A stretch of DNA of 36,840 bases from Mageeibacillus sp. UBA5438 (GCA_002427535.1 DIRK01000057.1:1679-38518), one strand, 5' to 3'; shown: positions 8,176-17,333, numbered from the stretch's first letter. The notes: generated by a model not told the origin, from the letters alone. Made by a program: numbers and translations.

Positions 8176-8891
8176 GCACGCGCATTCTTGTGGTCGATGA
8201 CGAAGCCAATATAGTCAACATACTGCGTTCCAATTTGGAGCGTGAAGGCTATAAAGTGCTGGTAGCCTATGACGGCGAAGAAGCCATTCGTATCGCGTTA
8301 AGCCGCAACCCTGACTTGATTTTGCTCGACTGTATGCTGCCGGGTGCCGACGGATTTGACGTGTGCAAAAGAATCCGCCGCGATTCGCCGGTTCCCATCA
8401 TCATGCTGACGGCCAAAAGTGAAGAAATCGATAAAGTACTGGGACTGGAGCTTGGCGCGGACGACTATATCACAAAGCCCTTCAGTGTTCGAGAGGTCTT
8501 AGCGCGTGTGAAGGCACAACTTCGACGTGTGAACCTGCAAGAAGATCAAGGTGCCCAAGCGCAGTCGATCAGGATCGGTGATATTGTGATCGATCAGAAC
8601 GCGTACCAGGTGACCATTTCGGGCGAACCCATTGATCTGACCTTGCGCGAATATGAGCTGGTTCGCTTTTTGGCCGCTCACGCGGGGCAGGTATTCACGC
8701 GGGAAGAATTGCTCGAAAATGTCTGGGACTATGAGTACTACGGTGATGTGCGCACGGTTGATGTCACCGTCCGTCGGGCGCGCGAGAAGATTGAGCCGGA
8801 TCCCGACGAGTTTCGCTACATCCTGACAAAGCGGGGCGTCGGTTATTACTTCCGCCGAGATGAAGATCGGGTGGCGGCCGACCCCAACTGA
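8172..8891 (+). CDS. walR: OmpR/PhoB-family response regulator, WalR-like
   Basis: A 239-residue regulator. The receiver domain has the acidic pair in ILVVDDEANI, the phospho-accepting Asp53 in LILLDCMLPG, the Thr in IIMLTAKSEE and the Lys in YITKPFSVRE. The C-terminal winged helix includes LTLREYELVRFL and DVRTVDVTVRRAREKIE. ATG at 8172 overlaps the nagB stop and has GGGAGG at 8159-8164. The next gene is its kinase (TGATG overlap). Assignment to the WalR group rests on the sequence type and on a WalJ-like gene two genes further on. PhoP/PhoB-like regulators are close relatives and cannot be excluded from sequence alone. WalR controls cell-wall hydrolases in Firmicutes, and the neighbours nagB and murA fit that. 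Confidence 0.85.
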   Translation: MSTRILVVDDEANIVNILRSNLEREGYKVLVAYDGEEAIRIALSRNPDLILLDCMLPGADGFDVCKRIRRDSPVPIIMLTAKSEEIDKVLGLELGADDYITKPFSVREVLARVKAQLRRVNLQEDQGAQAQSIRIGDIVIDQNAYQVTISGEPIDLTLREYELVRFLAAHAGQVFTREELLENVWDYEYYGDVRTVDVTVRRAREKIEPDPDEFRYILTKRGVGYYFRRDEDRVAADPN

Positions 8892-10255
8892 TGTCATCCC
8901 TTGAGACTGTCTTATTAACGGCCGCCATTACGGTGGCGCTGATGATTCCGGCCATGACCTGGTATCACAGGCGCGGCAAGCGCCGTGAGAACCAGGACAT
9001 GGTGCGCACGATGCATCGGATCGCCAACGAGCGCTCCGAATCGCAGGCCATCTTAGCGTCACTTGACGTAGGCATTGTGGCCTTCGGAAGTGATGATCGC
9101 CTGATCGCGACAAACCCCGTGGCGATCCAAGCTTTTGGCGTCATCCCCGATACCCTCCCCGAATTTCTCGATCGATACGGCACAAAGAACGGCATGCGGG
9201 CGGCCTATTATCTTGGCAGTGAAGATATATCAGGCGAGATTATCATCACCGAACGCCATTTTCGTATTGTCTGCCAGCGGCAAGCCTTGAAAGGCGGCGA
9301 CGGACGTTTTGGGGGGCATATCATCACGGTACAAGACTTTACAGACATCAGGCGGCAGGAAGAGCGACGAAAAGCCTTTGTCGCGAACGTGTCTCATGAG
9401 TTGAAAACACCCTTAACAACCATGAAATCATACTCGGAAACCCTGCTTGACTGGGGCATCGATGAGAAAGATCGTGCGGCCATCAAGGCCGACGTGGTGC
9501 GGATCTACGACGATTCGTTGCGCATGGAGCGCCTCATCACAGATCTACTCCTCCTGTCGAGTCTTGACAGCAGCGGACTGCCCATAGAGGCCAGTGTCTT
9601 TGATCTTGCCGACTGTGCCCGCCAGATGAGTGAACGCTTATCCGGTCAGGCATCAAGTGAAGGCATCACGGTGGAATTTTATTCCCTAACACGTGAACCG
9701 GCGGTCTTCGCCGATCGGATCTCGATTGAGCGCATCTTATCCAACTTGATTGTCAACGCCATCCGCTACACCAACGCCGGCGGCAAGATCGAAATTTACA
9801 TCGGTTCAGTCGTCGATGACGTCTATGTGAAAATTAAAGATAACGGGATTGGCATCCCCAAATCGGATCTGGACCATATCTTTCAGCGATTTTATCGGGT
9901 GGATAAAACGGGCTCCCGACAGTTTGGCGGGACGGGGCTCGGGCTGCCGATTGCGCTTGAGTTGGCAAGGATGCACCGCGGGCGCATCGAAGCGGAAAGT
10001 GAACCTTCGATGGGCAGCCAATTTACCTTATTTTTACCGAGCGCGTCAAGGCTTTTGCGTGCAACGCTCTTGGAGTTGTCGCGTAAGGATAAGCCCGAAG
10101 ATTCAATCGCGAAAGCGGCGGCTTCAGCCTTACGAAGTTGGGCCTCTGAGAGTGTAGGCGGCCGCGGGAATGATGGATTGTTCGACGTCCGCACACTCCT
10201 TGAAATAATTGATGAAAAAGTTGACAATAGTGTCAATATTGCGCACTCGGAATGA
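8891..10255 (+). CDS. walK: Sensor histidine kinase, WalK/PhoR-like, one membrane segment
   Basis: A 454-residue kinase. One hydrophobic segment (about residues 5-23) is followed by a basic stretch, then a PAS-like domain (about 45-150) beginning AILASLDVGIVAFGSDDRLIATNP (ILASLDVGIV is typical). The phosphorylated His169 lies in FVANVSHELKTPL. The ATPase domain has an N box (NLIVNAIRYTNAGG), VKIKDNGIGIP, FYRVDKTGSRQFGGTGLGL and the end motif GSQFTLFLP. There is no extracellular loop and no obvious HAMP domain, so the signal must be sensed in or under the membrane. About 70 extra residues follow the ATPase domain, ending IAHSE; I do not recognise this tail. The start overlaps the regulator stop (TGATG). 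Naming as walK depends on context and PhoR remains an alternative. Confidence 0.85.
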   Translation: MSSLETVLLTAAITVALMIPAMTWYHRRGKRRENQDMVRTMHRIANERSESQAILASLDVGIVAFGSDDRLIATNPVAIQAFGVIPDTLPEFLDRYGTKNGMRAAYYLGSEDISGEIIITERHFRIVCQRQALKGGDGRFGGHIITVQDFTDIRRQEERRKAFVANVSHELKTPLTTMKSYSETLLDWGIDEKDRAAIKADVVRIYDDSLRMERLITDLLLLSSLDSSGLPIEASVFDLADCARQMSERLSGQASSEGITVEFYSLTREPAVFADRISIERILSNLIVNAIRYTNAGGKIEIYIGSVVDDVYVKIKDNGIGIPKSDLDHIFQRFYRVDKTGSRQFGGTGLGLPIALELARMHRGRIEAESEPSMGSQFTLFLPSASRLLRATLLELSRKDKPEDSIAKAAASALRSWASESVGGRGNDGLFDVRTLLEIIDEKVDNSVNIAHSE

Positions 10256-10267
10256 AAAGAGGTTGAT

Positions 10268-11530
10268 TTGTCAAGCTATAAGATTACGGGCGGTCATCCG
10301 CTCAGTGGACATGTGAAAATCGGCGGTTCAAAGAACGCCTCCCTTGCAGTACTGGCCGCAGCCATGGTGCTGGACGGGCCCTGTGTGATCGAGAATCTCC
10401 CCACCATCAGCGACATTGATGTCCTGCTCCAAATATTCAGTGATATCGGCGCCACCGTCGAATACCTTGCCCCCGGCAAGGTCCGGCTGGACGCCACGAC
10501 GATCAACACGCACGAGGTGTTGCACGACCGCGTCACCAAGTTGAGAGGCTCATACTACCTTTTGGGAGCGCTTTTGGGGCGCTTTGGAAAAGTCGCACTC
10601 AGAATGCCCGGCGGCTGCGATTTTGGCGTCAGGCCGATCGATCTTCATTTAAAAGGATTTCAGGCTCTGGGCGCTGAGACGGAAGTCGGCTACGGCATTG
10701 TCTCCTGTCACGCGGATGCGTTAACAGGCGGCGGCGTCTTTCTGGATACGGTGAGCGTGGGCGCCACCGTTAATATTATGCTGGCCGCGGTCAAGGCGAA
10801 CGGGAAAACGGTGATTGACAACGCAGCGCGTGAACCGCATATCGTCGATGTCGCAAACTTCCTGAATGCCATGGGCGCAGACATAAGAGGCGCCGGAACG
10901 GATGTCATTCGGATTAACGGGCGTCCGACACTGCCGGCTAACCAGGAATACACGGTGATCCCGGACCAGATCGAGGCGGGCACCTACATGATTTTAGCGC
11001 CCTTGACGGGAGGCGATATTACCGTCTTAGGGGTCATCCCGAAACATATGGAGCCCCTCTCAGCCAAATTGGTCGAAATGGGCGTCGTGGTGGAGGAGGG
11101 CGAGGATTCAATCCGCTGTTATCTGAACGGCAAGGAAAACTTGAAGTCCGCGAGCTTTAAAACGATGCCCTATCCGGGATTCCCTACCGATTTGCAACCG
11201 CAGGCCGTGGTACTCCTTTGCGCCGCGGAGGGCACCGGGCGCATGATCGAAAACGTGTGGGAGAATCGATTCCAATACGTTGACGCGCTGCGCATGATGG
11301 GCGCGAACATTATTACTTCGGGACGCCTGGCGGTCATCTCGGGCAATGCGCCGCTGACGGGATCGCAGGTCACAGCACGCGATCTGCGAGCGGGTGCCGC
11401 CTTGGTGATGGCAGGCCTTGCCGCCCAGGGGACAACAGAAGTGCTCGACATCGACCGCATTGAGCGCGGCTACGAGCATTTTGTCGAGAAATTGACCGAT
11501 CTGGGCGCAAAAATCGAGCGCATCGAGTAA
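10268..11530 (+). CDS. murA: UDP-N-acetylglucosamine 1-carboxyvinyltransferase
   Basis: A 420-residue enzyme of normal family length. It transfers enolpyruvate from phosphoenolpyruvate to UDP-GlcNAc, the first committed step of peptidoglycan synthesis in the cytoplasm. The N-terminus ITGGHPLSGHVKIGGSKNAS, the catalytic Cys117 in MPGGCDFGVRPIDLHLKG (fosfomycin-sensitive form) and YPGFPTDLQPQ are diagnostic. The TTG start has an AGAGG box about six bases upstream. It follows the kinase after 12 bases and precedes the WalJ-like gene after four, so it is probably co-transcribed with the two-component system. Many Firmicutes have two MurA paralogues; which one this is cannot be told from the window. 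Confidence 0.96.
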   Translation: MSSYKITGGHPLSGHVKIGGSKNASLAVLAAAMVLDGPCVIENLPTISDIDVLLQIFSDIGATVEYLAPGKVRLDATTINTHEVLHDRVTKLRGSYYLLGALLGRFGKVALRMPGGCDFGVRPIDLHLKGFQALGAETEVGYGIVSCHADALTGGGVFLDTVSVGATVNIMLAAVKANGKTVIDNAAREPHIVDVANFLNAMGADIRGAGTDVIRINGRPTLPANQEYTVIPDQIEAGTYMILAPLTGGDITVLGVIPKHMEPLSAKLVEMGVVVEEGEDSIRCYLNGKENLKSASFKTMPYPGFPTDLQPQAVVLLCAAEGTGRMIENVWENRFQYVDALRMMGANIITSGRLAVISGNAPLTGSQVTARDLRAGAALVMAGLAAQGTTEVLDIDRIERGYEHFVEKLTDLGAKIERIE

Positions 11531-11534
11531 CGGT

Positions 11535-12425
11535 ATGAGAAATTTCTCTGTTTCAATTCGATCGGGTTCAAGCGGGAACTCGACCTATGTTAGGACGGAA
11601 TCGGCCCGGCTCGCGGTCGACTGCGCCATAAGCGGCCGCCAATTCCAACGGGCATTGGAATCATTCGGTGAGTCGGCAAGGGAACTGGACGCCCTTTTAT
11701 TGACCCATGAGCATACGGATCACGCCTCAGGAATCGGTGTCCTGATGCGCCGTTTTAAACTGCCCCTGTATGTGACGGAGAAAACCTTTTATGCGGTCGA
11801 GGAATCACTGGGTAAAATCGCTGATTCACAGGTGCATTTCATTACGCCCGGTGAACACTTCGCCGTTTCCGATACCCAGATCTTAGCTTTTTCCACGCCC
11901 CATGACGCGGTGGATTCAGTCGGCTTCCGCGTGGCGACAAAAGAAGGCGACATTGGCATTGCGACCGATCTGGGGCATTTCTCAGAAACCGTTCGGGAGG
12001 GCCTGAGGGGATGCCGCATCGTCCATATTGAGTCAAACTTCGATCCCGACATGCTGGAGACGGGGCCTTACCCTCAAAGTTTGAAGCGGCGGATTGCAAG
12101 CGACGTAGGACATCTGTCGAATGACGAGGCGGCCTTGGCTGCATCCTGGCTTATCCGGCAAGGCACCTTGGCATTGGCGCTTTCCCATCTTTCTGAAGAA
12201 AACAATGAGCCGGGCATCGCATGGCATACGGTATCAAAGTTCCTTGCGTCAGAAGGCGTGATCGCGGATTCAGATTACATGCTTTCGGTGTCGAAACGCT
12301 ATATCTGCTCAGATCCTATTAGCTGCAGTAATCCCTTTGAAACACAAGAGAGCGTTGCAGGGTTCCTGGGTGAGCAACTGTCCTTGTTTTCACCCGATTA
12401 TGCCTGTCAAGAAAGCGGCCGATGA
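11535..12425 (+). CDS. walJ: Metallo-beta-lactamase-fold hydrolase, WalJ/YycJ-like
   Basis: A 296-residue MBL-fold protein. It opens with SIRSGSSGNSTYVRT, the typical YycJ/WalJ N-terminus. The metal-binding motif is LLLTHEHTDHASGIG, with further His ligands in GIATDLGHFSE and HIESNFD and the late motif LALSHLSEENN. In the family it is a cytoplasmic exonuclease-like or phosphodiesterase enzyme encoded with walRK, and B. subtilis YycJ has been linked to mismatch-repair excision. Here walH and walI are absent, and murA separates it from the kinase. ATG at 11535 lies four bases after the murA stop. About 55 C-terminal residues beyond the core, including a Cys-rich stretch around CSDPISCSNP, may be lineage-specific. 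Confidence 0.88.
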   Translation: MRNFSVSIRSGSSGNSTYVRTESARLAVDCAISGRQFQRALESFGESARELDALLLTHEHTDHASGIGVLMRRFKLPLYVTEKTFYAVEESLGKIADSQVHFITPGEHFAVSDTQILAFSTPHDAVDSVGFRVATKEGDIGIATDLGHFSETVREGLRGCRIVHIESNFDPDMLETGPYPQSLKRRIASDVGHLSNDEAALAASWLIRQGTLALALSHLSEENNEPGIAWHTVSKFLASEGVIADSDYMLSVSKRYICSDPISCSNPFETQESVAGFLGEQLSLFSPDYACQESGR

Positions 12426-13000
12426 TGCGCCAGGATACATGGCTCATTGTGGGGCTGGGGAATCCCGGCAAACGTTACGACCGCACCTGGCATAACGCGG
12501 GAAGGATGGCGGTCGAGGCGCTGGCCCTGCGTCACGGCATCTCGATTAAAAGAAGACGCTTTCGCGCTCTGACGGGTGACGGCGTAATCCATGGGAAAAA
12601 AATAAGGCTGCTCCTGCCAAATACCTATATGAACCTGTCGGGCGAGAGCGTGATTCGCGCCATGACCTTTGAGAAAATTGCGCCGGAGCGCATTATTGTC
12701 GTCTACGATGATTTTGACCTTTCCTTGGGTCGGATCCGCATCCGCACGCAGGGGAGCGCCGGCAGTCATAACGGCATGAAATCGCTGCTCCAGCACATAA
12801 AAAGCGACCGTTTTCCCCGCATCCGGATTGGGATCGGTCCGCCCGTGGGCGATGTCATACAATTTGTACTTTCGAAGATTCCCGAATCCAAAGAAGAAGC
12901 GCTCACATGGGCGATCGATGACGCATGTGAAGCGATCGAATTGCTCATTGACGACCGGTTGCAGGAAGCCCAGGAACGCTATAACAAAAAGGATTTATGA
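12422..13000 (+). CDS. pth: Peptidyl-tRNA hydrolase
   Basis: A 192-residue bacterial Pth, which cleaves peptidyl-tRNA released from stalled ribosomes. The core motifs are all present: LIVGLGNPGKRYDRTWHNAG with the catalytic His24 (window Met numbering), NTYMNLSGESV with the substrate-binding Asn, VVYDDFDLSLG with the catalytic Asp, and GSAGSHNGMKSL. The first ATG overlaps the walJ stop (ATGATGA), and a second in-frame ATG follows directly, so the start may be one codon later. The stop overlaps the start of mfd. The pth-mfd pair is a common Firmicutes arrangement. Confidence 0.95.
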   Translation: MMRQDTWLIVGLGNPGKRYDRTWHNAGRMAVEALALRHGISIKRRRFRALTGDGVIHGKKIRLLLPNTYMNLSGESVIRAMTFEKIAPERIIVVYDDFDLSLGRIRIRTQGSAGSHNGMKSLLQHIKSDRFPRIRIGIGPPVGDVIQFVLSKIPESKEEALTWAIDDACEAIELLIDDRLQEAQERYNKKDL

Positions 13001-16000
13001 GTCATTCACTTGAACTAAAAGATAACCGGGACGTGCAGGAGATATGGTCTTTTGCGTCTTCTTCATTGCTCCAAGAAGGAGCGGGCGAAAAGCTGAAATC
13101 CTTCGCCTTGAAGGGGGAGTCAGCTAATATATCGGGGCTTCCCGATCCCGCAAAATCCTTTGTCATCGCGTCCTTGCTCGATCAAGTAGGAGGGCGTGCC
13201 TGCGTGCTCGTCCCGGATGAGGCAAGAGCGCGGGCGCTCCACGAAGAATTGTCCGCGTGGATCGACCCCGATGATATCTTGACATTTCACGGCCGTGAAT
13301 TATTGCTCATGGAAGCCCGCGCGGCCAACCGGGATATGGAATTGGAGCGGGCCGCGGTGTTGACGCGCGTATTGGAAAAAGAATACCGCAGCCTCATCGT
13401 GCCGGCCGACGCTGCATTACAGAGGCTTCGGACCCCCGGAACTTTTCATTCCTTTGCCATCCACCTGAGAAGCGGCCAGCAGATTGAACCCGACCGTCTC
13501 GAGGCTGAACTCATCTTTTGCGGCTATGAGCGCGCCACGCAAGTGGAATGTCCGGGGCAATACGCAAGGCGCGGCGACATTATCGATATCTGGGCACCGT
13601 CCGCCGTACGCGGTGACATGGATGCCTGTCGTATCTCCTTTTTTGACATTGAAATCGATGAGTTAAAGGCCTTGGACGCCGAGACGCAACGGTCGACGAA
13701 AATGCTGGAATCGGTCGTCCTTCCTCCGGCGCGGGAGTTTCCTCTTCTTAAAGATGAATGGGAAAAGATGGCGCAGCAGGTTCAAGAAGAAGTGAACCGC
13801 CAGGTGTTGGAAGCGCGAAAATCCGGCGTAGCAGAAGAGACCGTCGAGCGGCTTCTTCGTTCAGGCAGCCGCGATGTTGAGCGATTTTTGGAGCATATGT
13901 ATTTTCCCGCCTTCGATCGTTGGACCTCACTTGTCGAGTCATCCGCCTCCACCGTGCTCGATTATGTCTCCTCTGACCATACGCTCTTCTTCATCGACGA
14001 ACCCCTCAATTTTTCTAAGCGCCTGGATGCGGCCCACGCAGGATTTGCGGCCCGCCTGTCGAATTATCTGGAGCGTGGCGAGGCTTTCAAAATAGCCGAA
14101 AATAGTCAGCTTGCCCCACCGGATGTATGGCGCGCCATTGATCAGAGAGGGTCGTATCTCGCCTTAATTGACCTCCCCATGTCCGGCAACGGATTGCCCG
14201 GGGCAGAAAACCTTTCCTTTCACGCGCGCTTGGCGGATAAATACAAAAATAATCCAAAGAAACTGGCCCAAGACATTGGCGGGATCGACAAGAAGAAGGG
14301 TGCGGTCCTCCTATACACCGGCTCCGACGATCGGGCGGAGCAGTTATCCCTTTACCTGGCGGAGCAAGGGCTTTATTCGGCGGTCATTTTACCCCGGGCC
14401 TTGCCGCGCGGTTTTGTCTTTTCCGAACAGTGCATTTTTGTCTTGGGGACAGAAGACTTATTTGGGATAAGCCGTGAAACGCGTCGCAGTAAAAAACGTT
14501 CCGGCCGCGATATCTTTTTTAGAGACCTCATCCCCGGCTCCTTGGTCGTTCATGAAGACTTTGGGGTAGGCGAGTACCGAGGGACTGAGACGATCGCGAC
14601 AAGCGACGGCGAACGCGATTACCTGACGATCATTTACCGTGACGGGACGCTCCATGTGCCGGTTGACCGCGTCGAACTTTTGACCGCCTATATTCCGGCA
14701 GGCGATATCAAGCCGAAGCTTGCCAAAATGGGCGGCACCGAATGGCAGAGGCAAAAAGAGCGCGCGAGAACATCGATTAAACGTCTTGTGACCGATATTA
14801 CAGCTTTGTACGCTGAACGGCGCGCGCTAAAAGGCCATGTGTTCTCCCCGGATACGCCCTGGCAGCATGACTTTGAATCGTCGTTTCCCTATGAAGAAAC
14901 GGAAGACCAGTGCCGTGTCATTTCAGAAATCAAAGGCGATATGGAAAGCGAAAAAGTCATGGATCGGCTGGTTTGCGGGGACGTCGGGTTCGGGAAGACC
15001 GAAGTGGCTTTTCGCGCGCTTTTTAAATGTGTCATGGAAGGCAAACAAGCCGCCCTTTTGGCGCCGACGACGGTGCTTGTCCGCCAGCATTTCAATAACC
15101 TCATTGAACGCCTGGAAGGGTTCCCCATGACGGTGCGTCAATTGTCTCGTTTTGTATCCCCCGATGAGCAAAAAAAGACGATCCGTGAGCTGGAAGAAGG
15201 TCGGATTGACATCGTGATCGCGACCCATCGTTTGCTATCGAAAGATGTGAAGTTCTCGGATCTGGGACTATTAGTCATCGACGAAGAACAGCGCTTTGGT
15301 GTGGATCACAAGGAAATGATCAAGGCGCTTGCGCCCTCCATTGAGGTGCTGTCGCTTTCGGCAACCCCTATCCCGAGGACGCTCCATCTTTCACTTTCAG
15401 GTATCCGCGACATCTCGCTGTTAGAAGAAGGGCCCGAAGACCGGCTGCCCGTCCAGACGATTGTCATGGAGTATTCAGAGCCTGTGATTATTGACGCGAT
15501 CCTGAGAGAACAGGCGCGCCACGGCCAGGTGTTTTATCTTTTTAATGACACGCGCAAGATTGACGCGAAGGCGGCGGAGCTTCGGGAGAAAATGCCCGGC
15601 GTGCGATTCGGGGTCGCCCATGCCAAAATGTCAGAAAGACAGCTTGAGGATGTGATCGATGATTTCGTGGAAGGCCAGTTTGATGTCCTCGTCTGCACGA
15701 CGATTATTGAATCGGGGATTGACATGCCCCACGTGAATACATTGGTGGTGGAAAACGCGGATCGCTTCGGATTGTCGCAACTTTACCAGTTGAGGGGCCG
15801 TGTCGGCCGCTCGGAACGGCAGGCCTACGCTTTCATCACTTACCGACCTGACCGCGTGATGGGAGAGGCCGCTCAGAAGCGGTTGTCCGCAATTCGTGAT
15901 TTCACGGAGCTAGGATCTGGGTTTCAGATCGCGCTGCGCGACCTTGAAGTGCGCGGAGCCGGCAATCTCTTAGGCGCCGAACAGAGCGGGCATCTTGCGG

Positions 16001-16536
16001 CCATAGGCTACGATCTTTATACGAAGATGCTAGAGGAGGCGGTTATTGAGGAAAGAGAAGGTCCCAAAAAGGAAAAGAAGACCGCGACCGTGGTGGACCT
16101 TGTCACCGATGCCATCCTGCCCATCGCCTACGTGGAGGACGGCGGGGAGCGCCTCGCCCTTTACAAAAGGATCGCCCTGATCCGCACGATAGACGATTAC
16201 CGGGACGTCTACGATGAGTTGCTTGACCGCTATGGGGACCCGCCTATAGAGGCGGTCGCCTTGCTTGACATTGCCTATATTCGGGCGGTGGGCGAAAGGA
16301 TCGGCTTTTCCCGCGTGAAAGCAAACAAACAACATGTAGAGATGATTCTGGATGAGGAGGGCGGCGTCAAGATGGATCTTGTCGGGCATCTTTTGGCTTC
16401 TGAGACAGATGATTATCCTTTGACATTTAAGGCGGGTTACCGCCCCCTGATCCTGATGGCAAATGCCGCGATTAAGCCAAAGGAGACCCCCGCGCTCATC
16501 CGCGATCTGTTCGCCCAGGCTGAGCACTATTCTTGA
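12997..16536 (+). CDS. mfd: Transcription-repair coupling factor
   Basis: An 1179-residue protein of normal size that releases stalled RNA polymerase and recruits UvrA to damage on the template strand. The order is: a UvrB-like N-terminal region (about 1-350), the CarD-like RNA-polymerase-interacting domain (about 500-570, GSLVVHEDFGVGEYRG), the translocase with Walker A CGDVGFGKTEVAFRA, the DEEQRFGV box, SATPIPRTLH and the second RecA domain with LYQLRGRVGRSERQAYAF, and the C-terminal TRCF domain. The start overlaps the pth stop (ATGA). It closes the plus-strand run that began at guaD. A tRNA promoter overlaps its stop codon. Confidence 0.97.
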   Translation: MSHSLELKDNRDVQEIWSFASSSLLQEGAGEKLKSFALKGESANISGLPDPAKSFVIASLLDQVGGRACVLVPDEARARALHEELSAWIDPDDILTFHGRELLLMEARAANRDMELERAAVLTRVLEKEYRSLIVPADAALQRLRTPGTFHSFAIHLRSGQQIEPDRLEAELIFCGYERATQVECPGQYARRGDIIDIWAPSAVRGDMDACRISFFDIEIDELKALDAETQRSTKMLESVVLPPAREFPLLKDEWEKMAQQVQEEVNRQVLEARKSGVAEETVERLLRSGSRDVERFLEHMYFPAFDRWTSLVESSASTVLDYVSSDHTLFFIDEPLNFSKRLDAAHAGFAARLSNYLERGEAFKIAENSQLAPPDVWRAIDQRGSYLALIDLPMSGNGLPGAENLSFHARLADKYKNNPKKLAQDIGGIDKKKGAVLLYTGSDDRAEQLSLYLAEQGLYSAVILPRALPRGFVFSEQCIFVLGTEDLFGISRETRRSKKRSGRDIFFRDLIPGSLVVHEDFGVGEYRGTETIATSDGERDYLTIIYRDGTLHVPVDRVELLTAYIPAGDIKPKLAKMGGTEWQRQKERARTSIKRLVTDITALYAERRALKGHVFSPDTPWQHDFESSFPYEETEDQCRVISEIKGDMESEKVMDRLVCGDVGFGKTEVAFRALFKCVMEGKQAALLAPTTVLVRQHFNNLIERLEGFPMTVRQLSRFVSPDEQKKTIRELEEGRIDIVIATHRLLSKDVKFSDLGLLVIDEEQRFGVDHKEMIKALAPSIEVLSLSATPIPRTLHLSLSGIRDISLLEEGPEDRLPVQTIVMEYSEPVIIDAILREQARHGQVFYLFNDTRKIDAKAAELREKMPGVRFGVAHAKMSERQLEDVIDDFVEGQFDVLVCTTIIESGIDMPHVNTLVVENADRFGLSQLYQLRGRVGRSERQAYAFITYRPDRVMGEAAQKRLSAIRDFTELGSGFQIALRDLEVRGAGNLLGAEQSGHLAAIGYDLYTKMLEEAVIEEREGPKKEKKTATVVDLVTDAILPIAYVEDGGERLALYKRIALIRTIDDYRDVYDELLDRYGDPPIEAVALLDIAYIRAVGERIGFSRVKANKQHVEMILDEEGGVKMDLVGHLLASETDDYPLTFKAGYRPLILMANAAIKPKETPALIRDLFAQAEHYS

Positions 16537-16561
16537 AGTTTACCTCCGACTGGTCTAAAAT
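16533..16561 (+). promoter_or_regulatory. Promoter of tRNA-Arg
   Basis: TTGAAG at 16533-16538 and TAAAAT at 16556-16561 are separated by the optimal 17 bp. The -10 lies ten bases before the tRNA 5' end, so the start point would be just ahead of or at the mature end. The -35 overlaps the mfd stop codon. Confidence 0.6.
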
Positions 16562-16571
16562 GGCGTGGCAC

Positions 16572-16646
16572 GTCCCAGTGGCCCAATGGATAAGGCAGTA
16601 GCCTCCGGAGCTACGGATGCGGGTTCAATTCCTGCCTGGGACGCCA
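16572..16646 (+). tRNA. tRNA-Arg (anticodon CCG)
   Basis: A 75-nt cloverleaf with encoded CCA. The acceptor GTCCCAG pairs with CTGGGAC. The anticodon stem GTAGC/GCTAC encloses the loop CTCCGGA with anticodon CCG (codon CGG). The T arm GCGGG-TTCAATT-CCTGC is intact, with one G-U pair. A terminator follows directly. Confidence 0.95.
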
Positions 16647-16647
16647 G

Positions 16648-16683
16648 AACCTCCGTGACACGTGTTGCGGGGGTTTTATTTTG
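16648..16683 (+). terminator. Rho-independent terminator after tRNA-Arg
   Basis: AACCTCCG at 16648-16655 pairs with CGGGGGTT at 16668-16675 (8 bp, one G-U). The loop can itself fold through ACACGTGT. A TTTTATTTT tail follows. Confidence 0.8.
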
Positions 16684-16779
16684 AGGCATTTGACACAACG
16701 GCCAAAGCAACATCCCTGTACAATACATACAGCATCGTTATGATCAACCCGAAGGTTTACATATTGCGGAGGTATGAAC

Positions 16780-17310
16780 ATGAATATTTTAATTGTGACA
16801 GGCAGTATCAGCGAACAGTCCAATAATAAAAAGATCGCGCGCTGGTTCGAAAAAAATTATAATGACAAGGTGGACATTGTACAGTTCCCGTTAGCGTCGA
16901 TCCCCATGTATAACATGGACATCGAAAATGACCCGCCGGCTGAGATCGTTGAAATGCGGCGCCTTTTCCGTGAAGCGGATGGCGTGGTCATGATCACGCC
17001 GGAGTACAATTCGTTTATCCCGGGTGTCTTAAAGAACATGCTTGACTGGGCGTCGCGCGGTGAAATAGCCTTGAAGAATAAACTTGTCTTCGTCTTGGGT
17101 GGCAGCACAGGGCGATTCGGGACATTGCTGGCGCAGACAGGCCTGAAGGTTCTTTTGCAGACCGTCGGAGTCGGCGCGCGCGTCTTTTCCCGCCAGATTC
17201 AAGTCGATCGCGTCCACGAGAAGTTCACAGATGACGGCGACTGCCTTGATGCGTCCACTGAGAAATACCTAAAACGCGGGATGGACGAGTTTATAGCGGC
17301 CCTTGGCTAG
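16780..17310 (+). CDS. NADPH-dependent FMN reductase family protein
   Basis: A 176-residue flavodoxin-fold protein of the FMN_red (PF03358) type. It starts MNILIVTGSISEQSNNKK, where the first loop binds FMN phosphate. The family motif ITPEYNSFIPGVLKNMLDWAS follows, then VFVLGGSTGRFGT, the third flavin-binding loop. Such proteins reduce FMN, quinones, azo dyes or metals such as chromate using NAD(P)H. The physiological acceptor here is unknown. ATG at 16780 is preferred over ATG 16774 because the GGAGG box (16768-16772) is seven bases from the former and only one from the latter. It lies alone between a tRNA terminator and the polyamine cluster. Confidence 0.88.
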   Translation: MNILIVTGSISEQSNNKKIARWFEKNYNDKVDIVQFPLASIPMYNMDIENDPPAEIVEMRRLFREADGVVMITPEYNSFIPGVLKNMLDWASRGEIALKNKLVFVLGGSTGRFGTLLAQTGLKVLLQTVGVGARVFSRQIQVDRVHEKFTDDGDCLDASTEKYLKRGMDEFIAALG

Positions 17311-17333
17311 TGTTCTCCATTTTCTGATTTGCA

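Noticed and set aside
16690..16724. TTGACA and TACAAT as a promoter for the FMN reductase gene
   Set aside because: The two hexamers are 23 bp apart, well outside the working spacer range, and no better partner is present for either.
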